From Methanobacteriota archaeon (GTDB taxonomy: Archaea; Thermoplasmatota; Poseidoniia; Poseidoniales; Thalassarchaeaceae), in assembly GCA_018650285.1 (NCBI GenBank), contig JABIGF010000006.1, positions 1 through 64,000 of the forward strand: a stretch of DNA of 64,000 nt, given 5' to 3'. Below are positions 43,253 through 53,100 of the stretch, piece after piece. Made by a program: the position numbers and the translations under genes. Numbering within the stretch: position 1 is the stretch's first letter; each line of letters starts with the position of its first letter. The notes under the pieces are model-generated. The model ran no database searches, was not told where the DNA came from, and saw only the letters and a program-made list of their open reading frames with translations.

Positions 43253-44008
43253 ATGTCACAAGACGGTGTGTTGGTAATCAAAAACCTCCACGCATCAATT
43301 GCTGGCGAACCTATTCTAAGAGGTATTGACCTTACCTTAAGAAAGGGGGAAGTACACGCCCTCATGGGAAGAAATGGAAGTGGAAAATCAACACTTGCAA
43401 AGGTGATTATGGGCCATCCCGACTACGAAGTAACTTCAGGTTCCGTCACTCTTGATGAGCAAAATCTCCTCGATATGGAGCCGTGGCAAAGAGCCCGCCT
43501 TGGAGTTTTCATGTCATTCCAGTACCCTCAAGCAGTACCTGGGCTTCAAGTGGGAAATTTTTTGCGAAAGTCTGTACAAGCCATTCGTGGAGAAAGTGCC
43601 CCTAATGCGCGAGAATTTCGCAAAGAACTGAATTCTTGCATGGAAAAATTAGGAGTAGAGAAAAAATTCCTAGCCCGCTATGTCAATGACGGTTTCAGTG
43701 GTGGCGAAAAAAAGCGACTAGAAATTCTTCAATTGATGTTGCTTCAGCCACAACTAGCAATTCTTGATGAGACCGATTCTGGCCTTGACATTGATGCTCT
43801 GCGCACTGTTTCTACAGGAATTAATGCTTCAGTAGGTAATGCAGCCTGCTTAATTATCACTCACTACCAAAGAATCCTTGACCATGTGAATCCTGATTTC
43901 GTACATGTCTTAATCGACGGAAAAATCGTCGCTTCTGCTGGTCCCGAACTCGCTACCAAATTGGAAGAAAAGGGCTACGATTGGTTAGAAGAGGGGGCAT
44001 CTGCGTGA
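43253..44008 (+). CDS. sufC: SUF Fe-S assembly ATPase SufC
   Basis: ABC-type ATPase that powers the SufBCD scaffold. The 251 residues have Walker [10 protein letters not shown], signature [14 protein letters not shown], and Walker [17 protein letters not shown], all typical of SufC. A strong AGGAGG lies seven bases before the ATG. Its TGA overlaps the sufB GTG (GTGA). First gene of the operon. Confidence 0.97.
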   Translation: MSQDGVLVIKNLHASIAGEPILRGIDLTLRKGEVHALMGRNGSGKSTLAKVIMGHPDYEVTSGSVTLDEQNLLDMEPWQRARLGVFMSFQYPQAVPGLQVGNFLRKSVQAIRGESAPNAREFRKELNSCMEKLGVEKKFLARYVNDGFSGGEKKRLEILQLMLLQPQLAILDETDSGLDIDALRTVSTGINASVGNAACLIITHYQRILDHVNPDFVHVLIDGKIVASAGPELATKLEEKGYDWLEEGASA

Positions 44009-45411
44009 GTGATGATGCCCGTGATGTCGTCGGTGATTACAAGGCTGGTTGGCACGACCCTGAAACTGCAACTATTCGTTTTGATTCAGGTCTTTCTGAA
44101 AAGGTCGTGCGCGATATATCTGAACTCAAAAACGAGCCTGAATGGATGACTGAAATTCGCGTGAAAGCGTATCACCACTTTGTCAAGCAACCAATGCCAA
44201 CATGGGGTAATACTGAATTGTTGAATGGCATTAACTTTGACGCGGTTACTTATTTTCTACGCTCAGGAAATAAGACTGAAGTTGACTGGGACGATGTCCC
44301 AGAAGACATCAAAAGAACATTTGATCGTCTTGGAATTCCTGATGCTGAACAAAAATGGCTTGGTGGAGTCACAGCACAATACGAATCTGAAGCAGTATAC
44401 CATTCAATTCGAGAGGATTTAGAGTCCCAAGGCGTCATATTTCTAGACATGGATGCTGGCTTAAGAGAGCATGAAGATATTGTCAAAGAATATTTCTGTA
44501 AAATTGTCCCATATCAAGACAACAAATTCTCTGCCCTCAACACCGCAGTATGGTCTGGTGGCTCATTCATCTATGTTCCGAAGGGAGTCAAAGTGGATAT
44601 GCCTGTGCAAGCATATTTTCGCATCAATGCGAAAAACATGGGGCAGTTTGAACGGACACTAATCATCGTTGATGAAGGTGCATCGATTCACTATGTCGAA
44701 GGTTGTACTGCTCCGGCTTACTCAACAGAAAGCCTTCACAGTGCAGTAGTAGAATTAATTGCTCACAAAGGCGCCCATATCAGATATTCAACTGTTCAAA
44801 ATTGGTCAACCAATGTGTATAATTTGGTGACGAAAAGAGCAGTAGCCCATGAAAATGCAACTGTTGAATGGGTGGATGGAAACATCGGTTCAAAATTGAC
44901 GATGAAATATCCTGCAGTGATTCTCAAGGGCGATGGGGCTCATGCAGAGGTCATTTCGGTGGCTTATTCCGGCAGTGGCCAACACCAAGATGCAGGCGCT
45001 AAAGTACACCATTTAGCAAGCAATACTACGAGCTCAATACTCTCAAAAAGTATCTCTAAAGATGGGGGGCGGGGAAGTTACAGGGGAATGGTTACGGTTT
45101 CTAAAAAGGCCGATAATTGCAAAGTAAACGTCGTTTGCGATGCTCTTATTCTTGATGATGAAAGTCAGTCAGACACTTACCCTACAATGGAGATAGCAAA
45201 TCCAACCTGCCGCAGTGAGCATGAAGCAAGTGTCAGTAAAGTAAGTGATGAGCAAGTATTCTATCTTATGACAAGAGGGCATACTGAAGAAGAGGCAATG
45301 GCTCTTATTGTCAATGGTTTCTTTGAGCCCTTTACTCGAGAACTTCCGATGGAATACGCTGTTGAATTGAACAAACTTATGGCCTTTGAGATGGAAGGCA
45401 GTATTGGATGA
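44005..45411 (+). CDS. sufB: SUF Fe-S scaffold subunit SufB
   Basis: Scaffold on which clusters are built. 468 residues from the GTG at 44005, which overlaps the sufC stop by four bases. Family motifs include [46 protein letters not shown], and the C-terminal [27 protein letters not shown]. The length is normal for SufB. Confidence 0.97.
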   Translation: MSDDARDVVGDYKAGWHDPETATIRFDSGLSEKVVRDISELKNEPEWMTEIRVKAYHHFVKQPMPTWGNTELLNGINFDAVTYFLRSGNKTEVDWDDVPEDIKRTFDRLGIPDAEQKWLGGVTAQYESEAVYHSIREDLESQGVIFLDMDAGLREHEDIVKEYFCKIVPYQDNKFSALNTAVWSGGSFIYVPKGVKVDMPVQAYFRINAKNMGQFERTLIIVDEGASIHYVEGCTAPAYSTESLHSAVVELIAHKGAHIRYSTVQNWSTNVYNLVTKRAVAHENATVEWVDGNIGSKLTMKYPAVILKGDGAHAEVISVAYSGSGQHQDAGAKVHHLASNTTSSILSKSISKDGGRGSYRGMVTVSKKADNCKVNVVCDALILDDESQSDTYPTMEIANPTCRSEHEASVSKVSDEQVFYLMTRGHTEEEAMALIVNGFFEPFTRELPMEYAVELNKLMAFEMEGSIG

Positions 45412-45441
45412 AATGCCTAGGAATTGTTGTGAAGTGAGATA

Positions 45442-46542
45442 ATGGGAAGTGAGTCTGAGTATCAGAAGATGTCTGCTCCTGACCGAGCGGAGCATCTCTG
45501 GCGCTACACTCCATGGCATCGTATTCATCCAACGGGAAACCCCGATGATATTCCTGTGGAATTATCTCCTGCATTAGTTAACCTCTCACTACTCGATGGA
45601 AGCGAAGCTCCTGAAGAAGTCACAATATCTGCACTTGACAATGATATTGAGCGTGACGTCAATGACGATATTGCTGCCGCTTTCATCCGCGCATTACCAG
45701 CATCAGGTGCTGTCAAGGTTACTATCCCTGATGGGATGGTCCTCGACCAACCTTTGCTATTGACTATTGAAGGTGGAGGAGATATCAGCGGCATCCAAAT
45801 TGAAATTTCAGTTGGTTCAAACTCACAAACTGAATTACTGACAATCATTGAAAGCGGTGTCAATTGGTTTGGCCTGCTTCGCAGTGGCACAATTCACCCT
45901 TCGGCAATTTTCAACGATATAGTTCTAAATCGGCTTGAAGATACAAAGTTACTCAGGATTGAACAGTTCAACTTACTTTCAGATTGTCAAGCAAAATTTG
46001 GCACTATTGGTGTTGGTGGATCTAGGACAAAAGGGGATTTGCGCTACTTCCTTACAGGGAATGGGGCAAACTTGCAAGTTAATGGCTCAATCTTCTCAGC
46101 AGGCGAGCAGCATAACGACCATCATGTTGAGATTATGCACGAAATATCACATACTTACAGCCGCCTAAAGTGGCACTCATCTTGTAGTGATAAAAGCCGT
46201 ACAATTGGAACTGGGATGTTGAGGATTGCTCACGGAGCAAAGGGTTCTGATTCGGCTCAAGTGTTCAACAATCTTCTTCTCTCACGAGATGCAGAGGCAG
46301 ATTCAATTCCTGAACTAGAGGTATTGGAAAACGAAGTCGTTGGATGTGGCCACGGTACTGCCAACGGCCCAATTGATGAAGGTCAGATGTTCTACTTACA
46401 ATCACGTGGCTTTTCTGAATCTGAAGCGCAAGACCTACTAGTTGCTTCTTTCCTCAATGCTACCATGAAAGAAATGGGTGGCAATACAATTCACAATTGG
46501 CTTGACAAACTAATACTCGGGGGAGCATATACTCAAACTTGA
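45442..46542 (+). CDS. sufD: SUF Fe-S scaffold subunit SufD
   Basis: 366 residues, SufB paralogue that forms the SufBC2D complex. The C-terminus DEGQMFYLQSRGFSESEAQDLLVASFL parallels the SufB/SufD helix. The N-terminal half is diverged, as usual for SufD. It follows sufB after 30 bases. Confidence 0.9.
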   Translation: MGSESEYQKMSAPDRAEHLWRYTPWHRIHPTGNPDDIPVELSPALVNLSLLDGSEAPEEVTISALDNDIERDVNDDIAAAFIRALPASGAVKVTIPDGMVLDQPLLLTIEGGGDISGIQIEISVGSNSQTELLTIIESGVNWFGLLRSGTIHPSAIFNDIVLNRLEDTKLLRIEQFNLLSDCQAKFGTIGVGGSRTKGDLRYFLTGNGANLQVNGSIFSAGEQHNDHHVEIMHEISHTYSRLKWHSSCSDKSRTIGTGMLRIAHGAKGSDSAQVFNNLLLSRDAEADSIPELEVLENEVVGCGHGTANGPIDEGQMFYLQSRGFSESEAQDLLVASFLNATMKEMGGNTIHNWLDKLILGGAYTQT

Positions 46543-46629
46543 TTCATGATACCACACCGTAGGTGTGAGTTACAGAAAACATGGATTGATAATGTGAAGA
46601 CGGATGGCGGCACTCAAGAGGGGCGAAAG

Positions 46630-47874
46630 ATGGCATTGAATTTACCTTCAATTCGCGCTGATTTCCCGATTCTTTCGCGAATACTTCCGTCAGGCCGTCA
46701 GTTAGTTTATTTGGATAATGCTGCCACTACTCAAAAGCCAAAAGCCGTCATTCAAGCAATGACTGATTACTATGAGAATAACAACAGCAACGTTCACCGA
46801 GCGGTTCACACGCTCGCTGGAGAGGCTACTGATGCATACGAAAAAGGACGTCAAGATATTGCTGACTGGTTCTTTGTTGATCGGGAACAAGTAATATTCA
46901 CGAGTGGAACAACTGAAGCAATAAATTTGGTAGTTCATGCTTGGGGTCGAGCGAATCTCAAGAAAGGTGATGTCGTACTTGTTACTGAAATGGAACACCA
47001 TGCAGATATTGTCCCATGGCAACTAATTGCTAAAGAGAGAGGCATTGAAATTCGCTTTGTTTCAGTCGACCCTGTCACCTATCGTCTCAACATGGATGAG
47101 TTTGAGGCCTCAATTGATGAAGTCAGTTTTGTCGGCTGTGTTCACACTAGCAATGTGCTTGGAACTAGAAATCCAGTTGAAGAGATTATCGAAATGGCCC
47201 ATAGCCGCGGAAACCATGGTAAAGGGGCAAGAGTACTCATTGACTGTGCTCAGGCATCTCCACATGAGCGGCTAAATCTCACTGAACTAAATGCAGATTT
47301 TGTTGCAGTTAGTGGCCACAAAATGTGTGGCCCAACGGGAATTGGTGGACTAATTGTTAAGCCTGAAATGTTAGACGAAATGCAGCCTTTCATGGCAGGC
47401 GGAGATATGATTGAGGAGGTATTTCTTGACCATTCCACTTTTCAAACCGGCCCATACCGGTTTGAGGCTGGCACCCCAAAAATCGCAGAAGCAATTGGTT
47501 GGGGTGTTGCAATCAACTATCTATCTCAATTTGACATGCACGAAGTTCACCAACATATTCACGATTTAGCGGCTCATACCGCTGACAAAATCTCAAAAAT
47601 ACCTGGGATAAAGGTTTACGGCGACCATTCAGACCCAACCTGTTCAGGAGTGGTTTCTTTCCTTCACGAAACAATTCACGCAGAGGACCTAGCACATTTC
47701 CTTGACCTCGGCGGCTTTGCCGTACGCACTGGTCATCATTGTGCTCAGCCACTAATGCGAAAACTTGGCATTACAGCCACTAACCGCACATCATTCTATC
47801 TCTACAATACTCAAGAAGAAGCAGATGCGTTCATTACACACCTTGAAAGGGTGGTAGGAAGATTGACTAGGTGA
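46630..47874 (+). CDS. sufS: Cysteine desulfurase SufS
   Basis: PLP enzyme releasing sulfur from cysteine as a persulfide. The 414 residues start at MALNLPSIRADFPIL; the open frame begins 84 bases earlier. Motifs: VYLDNAATTQKP, EMEHHADIVPWQ, PLP lysine in VSGHKMCGPTGIGG, and active-site cysteine in RTGHHCAQPLM. This is the group II (SufS) pattern, which needs a SufE or SufU partner; a SufE domain is encoded next. Confidence 0.96.
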   Translation: MALNLPSIRADFPILSRILPSGRQLVYLDNAATTQKPKAVIQAMTDYYENNNSNVHRAVHTLAGEATDAYEKGRQDIADWFFVDREQVIFTSGTTEAINLVVHAWGRANLKKGDVVLVTEMEHHADIVPWQLIAKERGIEIRFVSVDPVTYRLNMDEFEASIDEVSFVGCVHTSNVLGTRNPVEEIIEMAHSRGNHGKGARVLIDCAQASPHERLNLTELNADFVAVSGHKMCGPTGIGGLIVKPEMLDEMQPFMAGGDMIEEVFLDHSTFQTGPYRFEAGTPKIAEAIGWGVAINYLSQFDMHEVHQHIHDLAAHTADKISKIPGIKVYGDHSDPTCSGVVSFLHETIHAEDLAHFLDLGGFAVRTGHHCAQPLMRKLGITATNRTSFYLYNTQEEADAFITHLERVVGRLTR

Positions 47875-47878
47875 TAAT

Positions 47879-48733
47879 ATGCAATTTGAGAGACATGCGA
47901 AAAGTAACACTAATTTTGATGACACGGTTGAAATCATTCGTGAAATGATTTCAGAGGCTGGATTTGGGATTATTAGTGAAATTGATGTTTCAGGTAATAT
48001 CATGAAAGCTCTTGGAGAAGTGTATCGGCCATATCTGATTCTTGGCGCTTGCATGCCTAAGCATGCTGCGCGCGGGTTAGAAGCAAGACCAGAACTTGGC
48101 GTATTATTGCCTTGTAATGTGGCAATTCACGTTGAAGGAGATGATGTTATTGTTTCAGCCATGGAGCCTCGTGAAATGCTAGCAATGTTAGACGACCCAA
48201 TTGTTACAGAGTTGGCTGAAGATGTGGGTATGCGTGTTGAGAAGTTAATTGATGAAGTACCAACACGTACTACTCCAAAGGTAGTAGAGGCTGGTGAAGC
48301 AGCAGGATTCGGCGCAGGAAATTGGCCGGCATCACTACAAGAAATCATTGATGAATTTTCAGAAATAGATGACCCAATGGAGAAATACGAAGTTCTCTAT
48401 GATTGGGCGAAAGAATGCGAACTGTTACCATCAGAAGAGTGGAATGAGAAAAACAAAGTTCACGGCTGCCAGTCCGAAGCACATGTTGCTTGTTCAATGG
48501 ATGATGAAACTGGTTTCAGAATGCTTGGAGGTGCTGATGCACAAATTGTTCAAGGCTTGATGGCGATTACTCAGAGAGCGATCAATGGGCTGTCTCCTGA
48601 AGAAGTGGCTGATTTCCCCGCAACATTTGCTAGAGAACTAGGATTCTCAGAAACCCTCACACCAAACCGTGCCAATGGGTTCCTCAATATGTTCACCAAA
48701 GTGCGCAAAGAAGCACGTGAGATGATTGAGTGA
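47879..48733 (+). CDS. sufE: DUF302-SufE fusion protein
   Basis: 284 residues with two domains. Residues 1-~125 match the DUF302 family (TVEIIREMISEAGFGIISEIDVSGNI, ILGACMPKHAARGLEARPELGVLLPCNVAIH). Residues ~150-284 are SufE: LQEIIDEFSEIDDPMEKYEVLYDWAKEC, then the sulfur-accepting Cys197 in VHGCQSEAHV. SufE accepts persulfide sulfur from SufS and delivers it to SufB. The function of DUF302 is not established, and its fusion to SufE is unusual to my knowledge. It lies four bases after sufS. Confidence 0.85.
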   Translation: MQFERHAKSNTNFDDTVEIIREMISEAGFGIISEIDVSGNIMKALGEVYRPYLILGACMPKHAARGLEARPELGVLLPCNVAIHVEGDDVIVSAMEPREMLAMLDDPIVTELAEDVGMRVEKLIDEVPTRTTPKVVEAGEAAGFGAGNWPASLQEIIDEFSEIDDPMEKYEVLYDWAKECELLPSEEWNEKNKVHGCQSEAHVACSMDDETGFRMLGGADAQIVQGLMAITQRAINGLSPEEVADFPATFARELGFSETLTPNRANGFLNMFTKVRKEAREMIE

Positions 48734-48738
48734 TTGAA

Positions 48739-49056
48739 ATGTCTGCAACTAAGGAATCAGTTTTTGCAGCGATTCATCCTGTCCATGACCCTGAATTAGA
48801 GATTAGTTTAGTTGAGTTAGGGCTCATCTATGATGTTCGGATTGAACAAGGCGATGAAGGGATACATGCTGAAGTCGATTTGACCCTGACATCTCCTGGC
48901 TGCCCAGTAGCGCCAGAAATAATGGCCTCTGTTCATCGTGCTGCACTTTCAACAGAAGGTATTGATTCAGTGCATGTTAATCTAGTTTGGACGCCAAGGT
49001 GGCAGCCAAAGGTGCATGCAAGCGAAGATGCGTTGATGGACATGGGTATCTATTGA
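48739..49056 (+). CDS. MIP18/SufT-family (DUF59) Fe-S maturation protein
   Basis: 105 residues. VHDPELEISLVELGLIYDVRI and LTLTSPGCPVAPEI are the hallmarks of the MIP18/DUF59 family, which assists Fe-S insertion into client proteins. The cysteine in SPGCP is present. An overlapping GTG (48730) is the alternative start. Last gene of the SUF operon; a 7-bp hairpin follows. Confidence 0.88.
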   Translation: MSATKESVFAAIHPVHDPELEISLVELGLIYDVRIEQGDEGIHAEVDLTLTSPGCPVAPEIMASVHRAALSTEGIDSVHVNLVWTPRWQPKVHASEDALMDMGIY

Positions 49057-49088
49057 GCTAAATGCTGAGCACAGGACTCCGAATATCT

Positions 49089-49108
49089 AGAATCATGAAT
49101 TTGATTCT
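49089..49108. terminator. Bidirectional 7-bp hairpin between SUF operon and folD
   Basis: AGAATCA (49089-49095) and TGATTCT (49102-49108) pair perfectly around a six-base loop. The element spans the folD stop codon and lies 33 bases past the MIP18-type gene, between two convergent genes. No long T-run, so termination is likely but unproven. Confidence 0.4.
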
Positions 49109-50001
49109 GCAGCTGTTACCGTATTGAGCATCAGCATGGCAATAGTCATGGGGCCAACTCCACCTGGTACCGGTGAGAGGTATCCTGCAACCTCTGCAAC
49201 ATCGGGATGAACATCGCCAGCCAACCGATAGCCGCGTTCACGACTATCATCATCAACTCGATTGACTCCAACATCAACTACAGCAGCACCAGGCTTGACC
49301 CAATCTGCTTGCACCATTTCAGAACGGCCAACTGCAGCAATCACGATGTCTGCTGCGCGGCAAACATCGGCAATATCGCTGGTACGAGAATGTGAAATGG
49401 TAACAGTAGCGTCAACGCCCTTACGGCCCAACAAAAGTGAGACTGGAGCCCCGACGATTCGGGAGCGGCCAATAACTACTGCACTCTTCCCTGAAATATC
49501 TACGCCACCCCACTCAAGCAAGCGAACAACACCTGCAGGCGTACAAGGGACTAGCCCATCAGCGCGACCTTGCACTAACCTTCCAAGATTCACAGGGTGG
49601 AATCCATCCACATCCTTGGCCGGGTCAATCATGTCGGTAATTGCCAACTCATCCATCCCTTTAGGCAGAGGGGATTGCACCAAAATTCCATGCACTGAGG
49701 TATCGGAATTGAGTTTTTCAACAACTTCTACTACTTTTGAAAAATCACTATCAGCGGGTAAATCAATGCGGGTACTCTTGACTCCGACTCGCTCACATGC
49801 TCGCTCTTTTGCCCCCACATAGACATGACTAGCAGGATCATCTCCAACAATTACCACTGCTAAATGAGGAGTTATTCCACGTTCATTCAATACTGAAACT
49901 TTGGCTTTTACTTCTGCTTCAACTTCGGCGCCACACGCCTTCCCATCTAGCACTTGGGCGCCCATTACAATATCTCGTGTAGGCCGGTCATTCTTGACCA
50001 T
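49093..50001 (-). CDS. folD: Methylenetetrahydrofolate dehydrogenase/cyclohydrolase
   Basis: Interconverts methylene-, methenyl- and formyl-tetrahydrofolate for one-carbon metabolism. The 302 residues contain the catalytic lysine in SHVYVGAKERACE, GILVQSPLPKGM, the DPAKDVDGFHPVNLGRL core, the Rossmann segment VVIGRSRIVGAPVSLLL, and the terminal PVPGGVGPMTIAMLM. All family signatures are intact. It is divergent from tRNA-Thr. Confidence 0.96.
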   Translation of the reverse strand: MVKNDRPTRDIVMGAQVLDGKACGAEVEAEVKAKVSVLNERGITPHLAVVIVGDDPASHVYVGAKERACERVGVKSTRIDLPADSDFSKVVEVVEKLNSDTSVHGILVQSPLPKGMDELAITDMIDPAKDVDGFHPVNLGRLVQGRADGLVPCTPAGVVRLLEWGGVDISGKSAVVIGRSRIVGAPVSLLLGRKGVDATVTISHSRTSDIADVCRAADIVIAAVGRSEMVQADWVKPGAAVVDVGVNRVDDDSRERGYRLAGDVHPDVAEVAGYLSPVPGGVGPMTIAMLMLNTVTAAESNS

Positions 50002-50058
50002 TAGGGCTGTAGACCAACTGTGATATTCAAAACCAATGGGCGTGTCGGGTCACTTAGC

Positions 50059-50134
50059 GCCAACGTTGCATAGCTGGTAGTGCTCCTGATTTGTAATCAG
50101 GTGGTCGGGAGTTCAAATCTCTCCGTTGGCTCCA
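50059..50134 (+). tRNA. tRNA-Thr (TGT), CCA encoded
   Basis: Acceptor GCCAACG pairs with CGTTGGC. The anticodon stem CCTGA/TCAGG encloses TTTGTAA, giving anticodon TGT (codon ACA). The T arm is GGGAG-TTCAAAT-CTCTC. Discriminator T at 50131 is followed directly by CCA (50132-50134), so the 3' end is gene-encoded, unlike the tRNA-Ser in this window. Confidence 0.94.
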
Positions 50135-50169
50135 AAATCGCACTTTTTCATCCATTATTTTGGAGAATA

Positions 50170-50195
50170 ATCTAATTTAAGGTTGCAAATTAGAT
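50170..50195 (-). terminator. 9-bp hairpin after the large surface-protein gene
   Basis: ATCTAATTT (50170-50178) and AAATTAGAT (50187-50195) pair perfectly around an eight-base loop, starting four bases past the stop of the leftward 1735-residue gene. Its 3' flank on that strand contains ATTATT. Likely transcription terminator. Confidence 0.55.
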
Positions 50196-50199
50196 TCAA

Positions 50200-53100
50200 T
50201 TATTTTTGATAATATGAATCGTGTTGTGCTTGCTGGTATCCTTCCCAGCCTTGTTGCCCTTGGCCGCCGTATTGTTGCATCTGTTGTTGCTGCCACCAAG
50301 CAATTTGTTCTGGTGTCCATTGTTGCTGGTTTTGCATCCCTTGTGCCTGAGATTGTTGCCATTGTGCAATTTGTTCTGGAGTCCATTGTTGCCCCGCTTG
50401 CATGGTCGCCCATTCAGCCGCAGCCATCGCTTGAGAATCTCCTCCAGCGAACTCATTTTCTACCGTTGAAGTAGCATCAGCATTTTCCTCAAACCACTCA
50501 TCTTCAGGCGCACCTCCTGCACGCATCGCAATTACAACAACTGCTGCAAGTAGGATAAACAAGCCACCCAATATGCCAATCCACTCAAGCGTGAACCCAT
50601 TTGCTTCTAAATCGCTAAGTATTCCAGAATCTGGCGGTTGTGATGTTGTTAATACTAAACCTTCTGCAACTTCAACTCCATCCATCAACACGACGATGTG
50701 GAAGTGCCCTTCTCTTTCTGGAACCCAGTCAATGTGTGCTTCACTAACTCCTGAAGGGTCAACGCCAAGCACTACTGGTACTGCAGTAATAATTCGTCTT
50801 TCATTTTCAGTATCAACTTCTACGAAAGTTAATTCGGCAGCCCCATAAACTTCTCCTAAGTTATGGACTTGAATAGTAACCATGATGACATCATCGACAT
50901 AGACATCACCACTTCGTGAGTAACTTAGGTCTGAATCCTCAACAATCAGTTCTGCTTTTAGTTGCTGAATTTGCCAAGAAGCAAATGGTACATTACGAGA
51001 ATTAAACTGAATATCTGAAACCATTTCATGGCCAACCATGTCTTCACCCGATACCCATGCGTGAAGAGTCAATTCATCTGCTAGTAATTGAGCAGGAATT
51101 TCAGATAATAGGTCTAGAGTAGCCCGTACAGGAATTGATTGTCCAGCAGCGTTGTGCCCTGGCAAAATCATTGTATGTTCGCCGCTAGCAATTTCATCTC
51201 CATAAGGATTAGAACCATGGGTTACAAGCCAATGTAGACTCAAAGTTTCACTATCAAGTTGTTCTAACTCTTTAATTTGAAATTCAACCACTAGAGATGA
51301 CAGAGATGATACTAGAATCTCATTTCCTTCACGTGGCCCAACTATTGCCGTAGGGATAGGGGGTGTGCCATCAACTGTGATGTAGAGTATCGCTAGCCCG
51401 TTATCGGTCACATCTCTTGCCTGAACAGGAATATCAGTCAACTCAAATGTGAGTGGGATGACTGAGCCAGCCTGAGTAGGTGATTTGACAGTCGCACTCC
51501 ACCAACCGTTGTCTGTTCGAACGGTCAAACCTGCATCGTCAAGTAGCACTTCCACCTTCATTTCATCATCAGGCAGGTCTCCAGTGGGTGAAAATGAGAC
51601 TCTTCCAGAGATTGTAATGTTGCTATTTGGTGCAACCCACGCTCCATCTGCTGAACGCCTTCCTTCTGCCAATTCTACAAGTATGCTATTTGATTCAATC
51701 TGCAAATCGGTTGAAAATCTCCAACGCAATTCTGGTAGGGCTAGCCAATCACCTTGGCCAGCACGGTCAACTACCTCAATGTCAGGTTCTCTCCTGAGGT
51801 CGCCATCATCTGGCAAATCCCATCCAAGTTTGAAGTCAATTTGAATTTGTAGTTCACTAGTGAATGCAGTCAAATTACCCTCTCTAGCATACACATGGCA
51901 GCTGACCAGTTGCAAGTAGGTGCTTTGAGTAGTGCATTCTCCACCACTTGCATTCCACCGAATTGAAAGTTGGTCCGAAACAGAATTTCCGGCAAGATTG
52001 ACACTGATGTGATCAATATCTGAAAATCCGTTTGCCTCTTCAAATGGAATAACTAGGCCATAAATTGGAGAAGGATGTAACCAATCTCTTGGCCCATCAA
52101 TCCATCCAGCACCTTCACGAGTAATGCTAGGCGCTTCATCGGTCATCAATTGATAGACAAAGAGGTGGCTGTTTGCCTCACCACTCCCTCCTCCAATAAT
52201 TTCGTTACCGGCTGGGTCTGAACCCACTAAATATCCAGCAATCTTGTCACTTTCAAGTCCATAGGTGTCATCAAATGTAAATGAATAGTTTCCTCTAGGT
52301 AGAGATAGATTAGATGGTGATGTAAGGAGTTGTGGTTGAAATTCCTCTGAGTCAATTTCTCCATCTCCATCCAAATCATCCTGCCATTGGCGCCACAGCA
52401 TCAAAGTGACATCCGTTGGCAATACAGGCATATCATACAATTCAAATGTTAATGTCTGAGAAATAGATGGCTCAAGGTGGTCGTGTGATGCAACGCTTTG
52501 ATAGATGACTTGAGGCGAAATTGAATCAATTTCAAAACTGCGATTTAGGACAATGGTTGTAACATTAGTTCCGCCAACAAGTGGTGAAAATTCAACAGCA
52601 TACTCAACAATACCAGTAATCAATGGTGTTCGCGTATTGAAAGTAGCAACTCCTTGATTCAATTGAGTTGTTTGCATTTTGACGACCCCATTTTCGAGCA
52701 AACGAACTTCAATGTCGTCGCTTCTAGGCGCAAACATGGATTCCAGTCCCTCGAAACCAAAATCTACTTCTACAGATATTTCTGAATCTGACTTTAGATA
52801 TGATGTCTCTTCAGCAATTTCTATGCCGTGATCATTGAGAACTCTCCAATCGGTGATTTTCATGTCGTTTTCCACCCCTTGAGATGGTCCAACGCCAAAC
52901 ATGTGTACCCATGGTAAACCAATTAGCCCGTCAGCCATGATACCCCGTAAAGTAAGAGTGACAAGTTCCTCGTCATCCCATGTGGCGTTCAACGAAAAAC
53001 TCAGAGTCGGTTTTAATTCGCAACAAATTCCTGGGCCACTTGCGCTAGGGTTGACTGAATAATTACCTGTAGAGAAAATATCTGGCAATATTATTGCATC

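Noticed and set aside
50214-50474. Two overlapping rightward hydrophobic ORFs
   Set aside because: Antisense of the CAA/CAG-rich tail of the surface protein, which reads as Leu/Val in reverse; no independent support.
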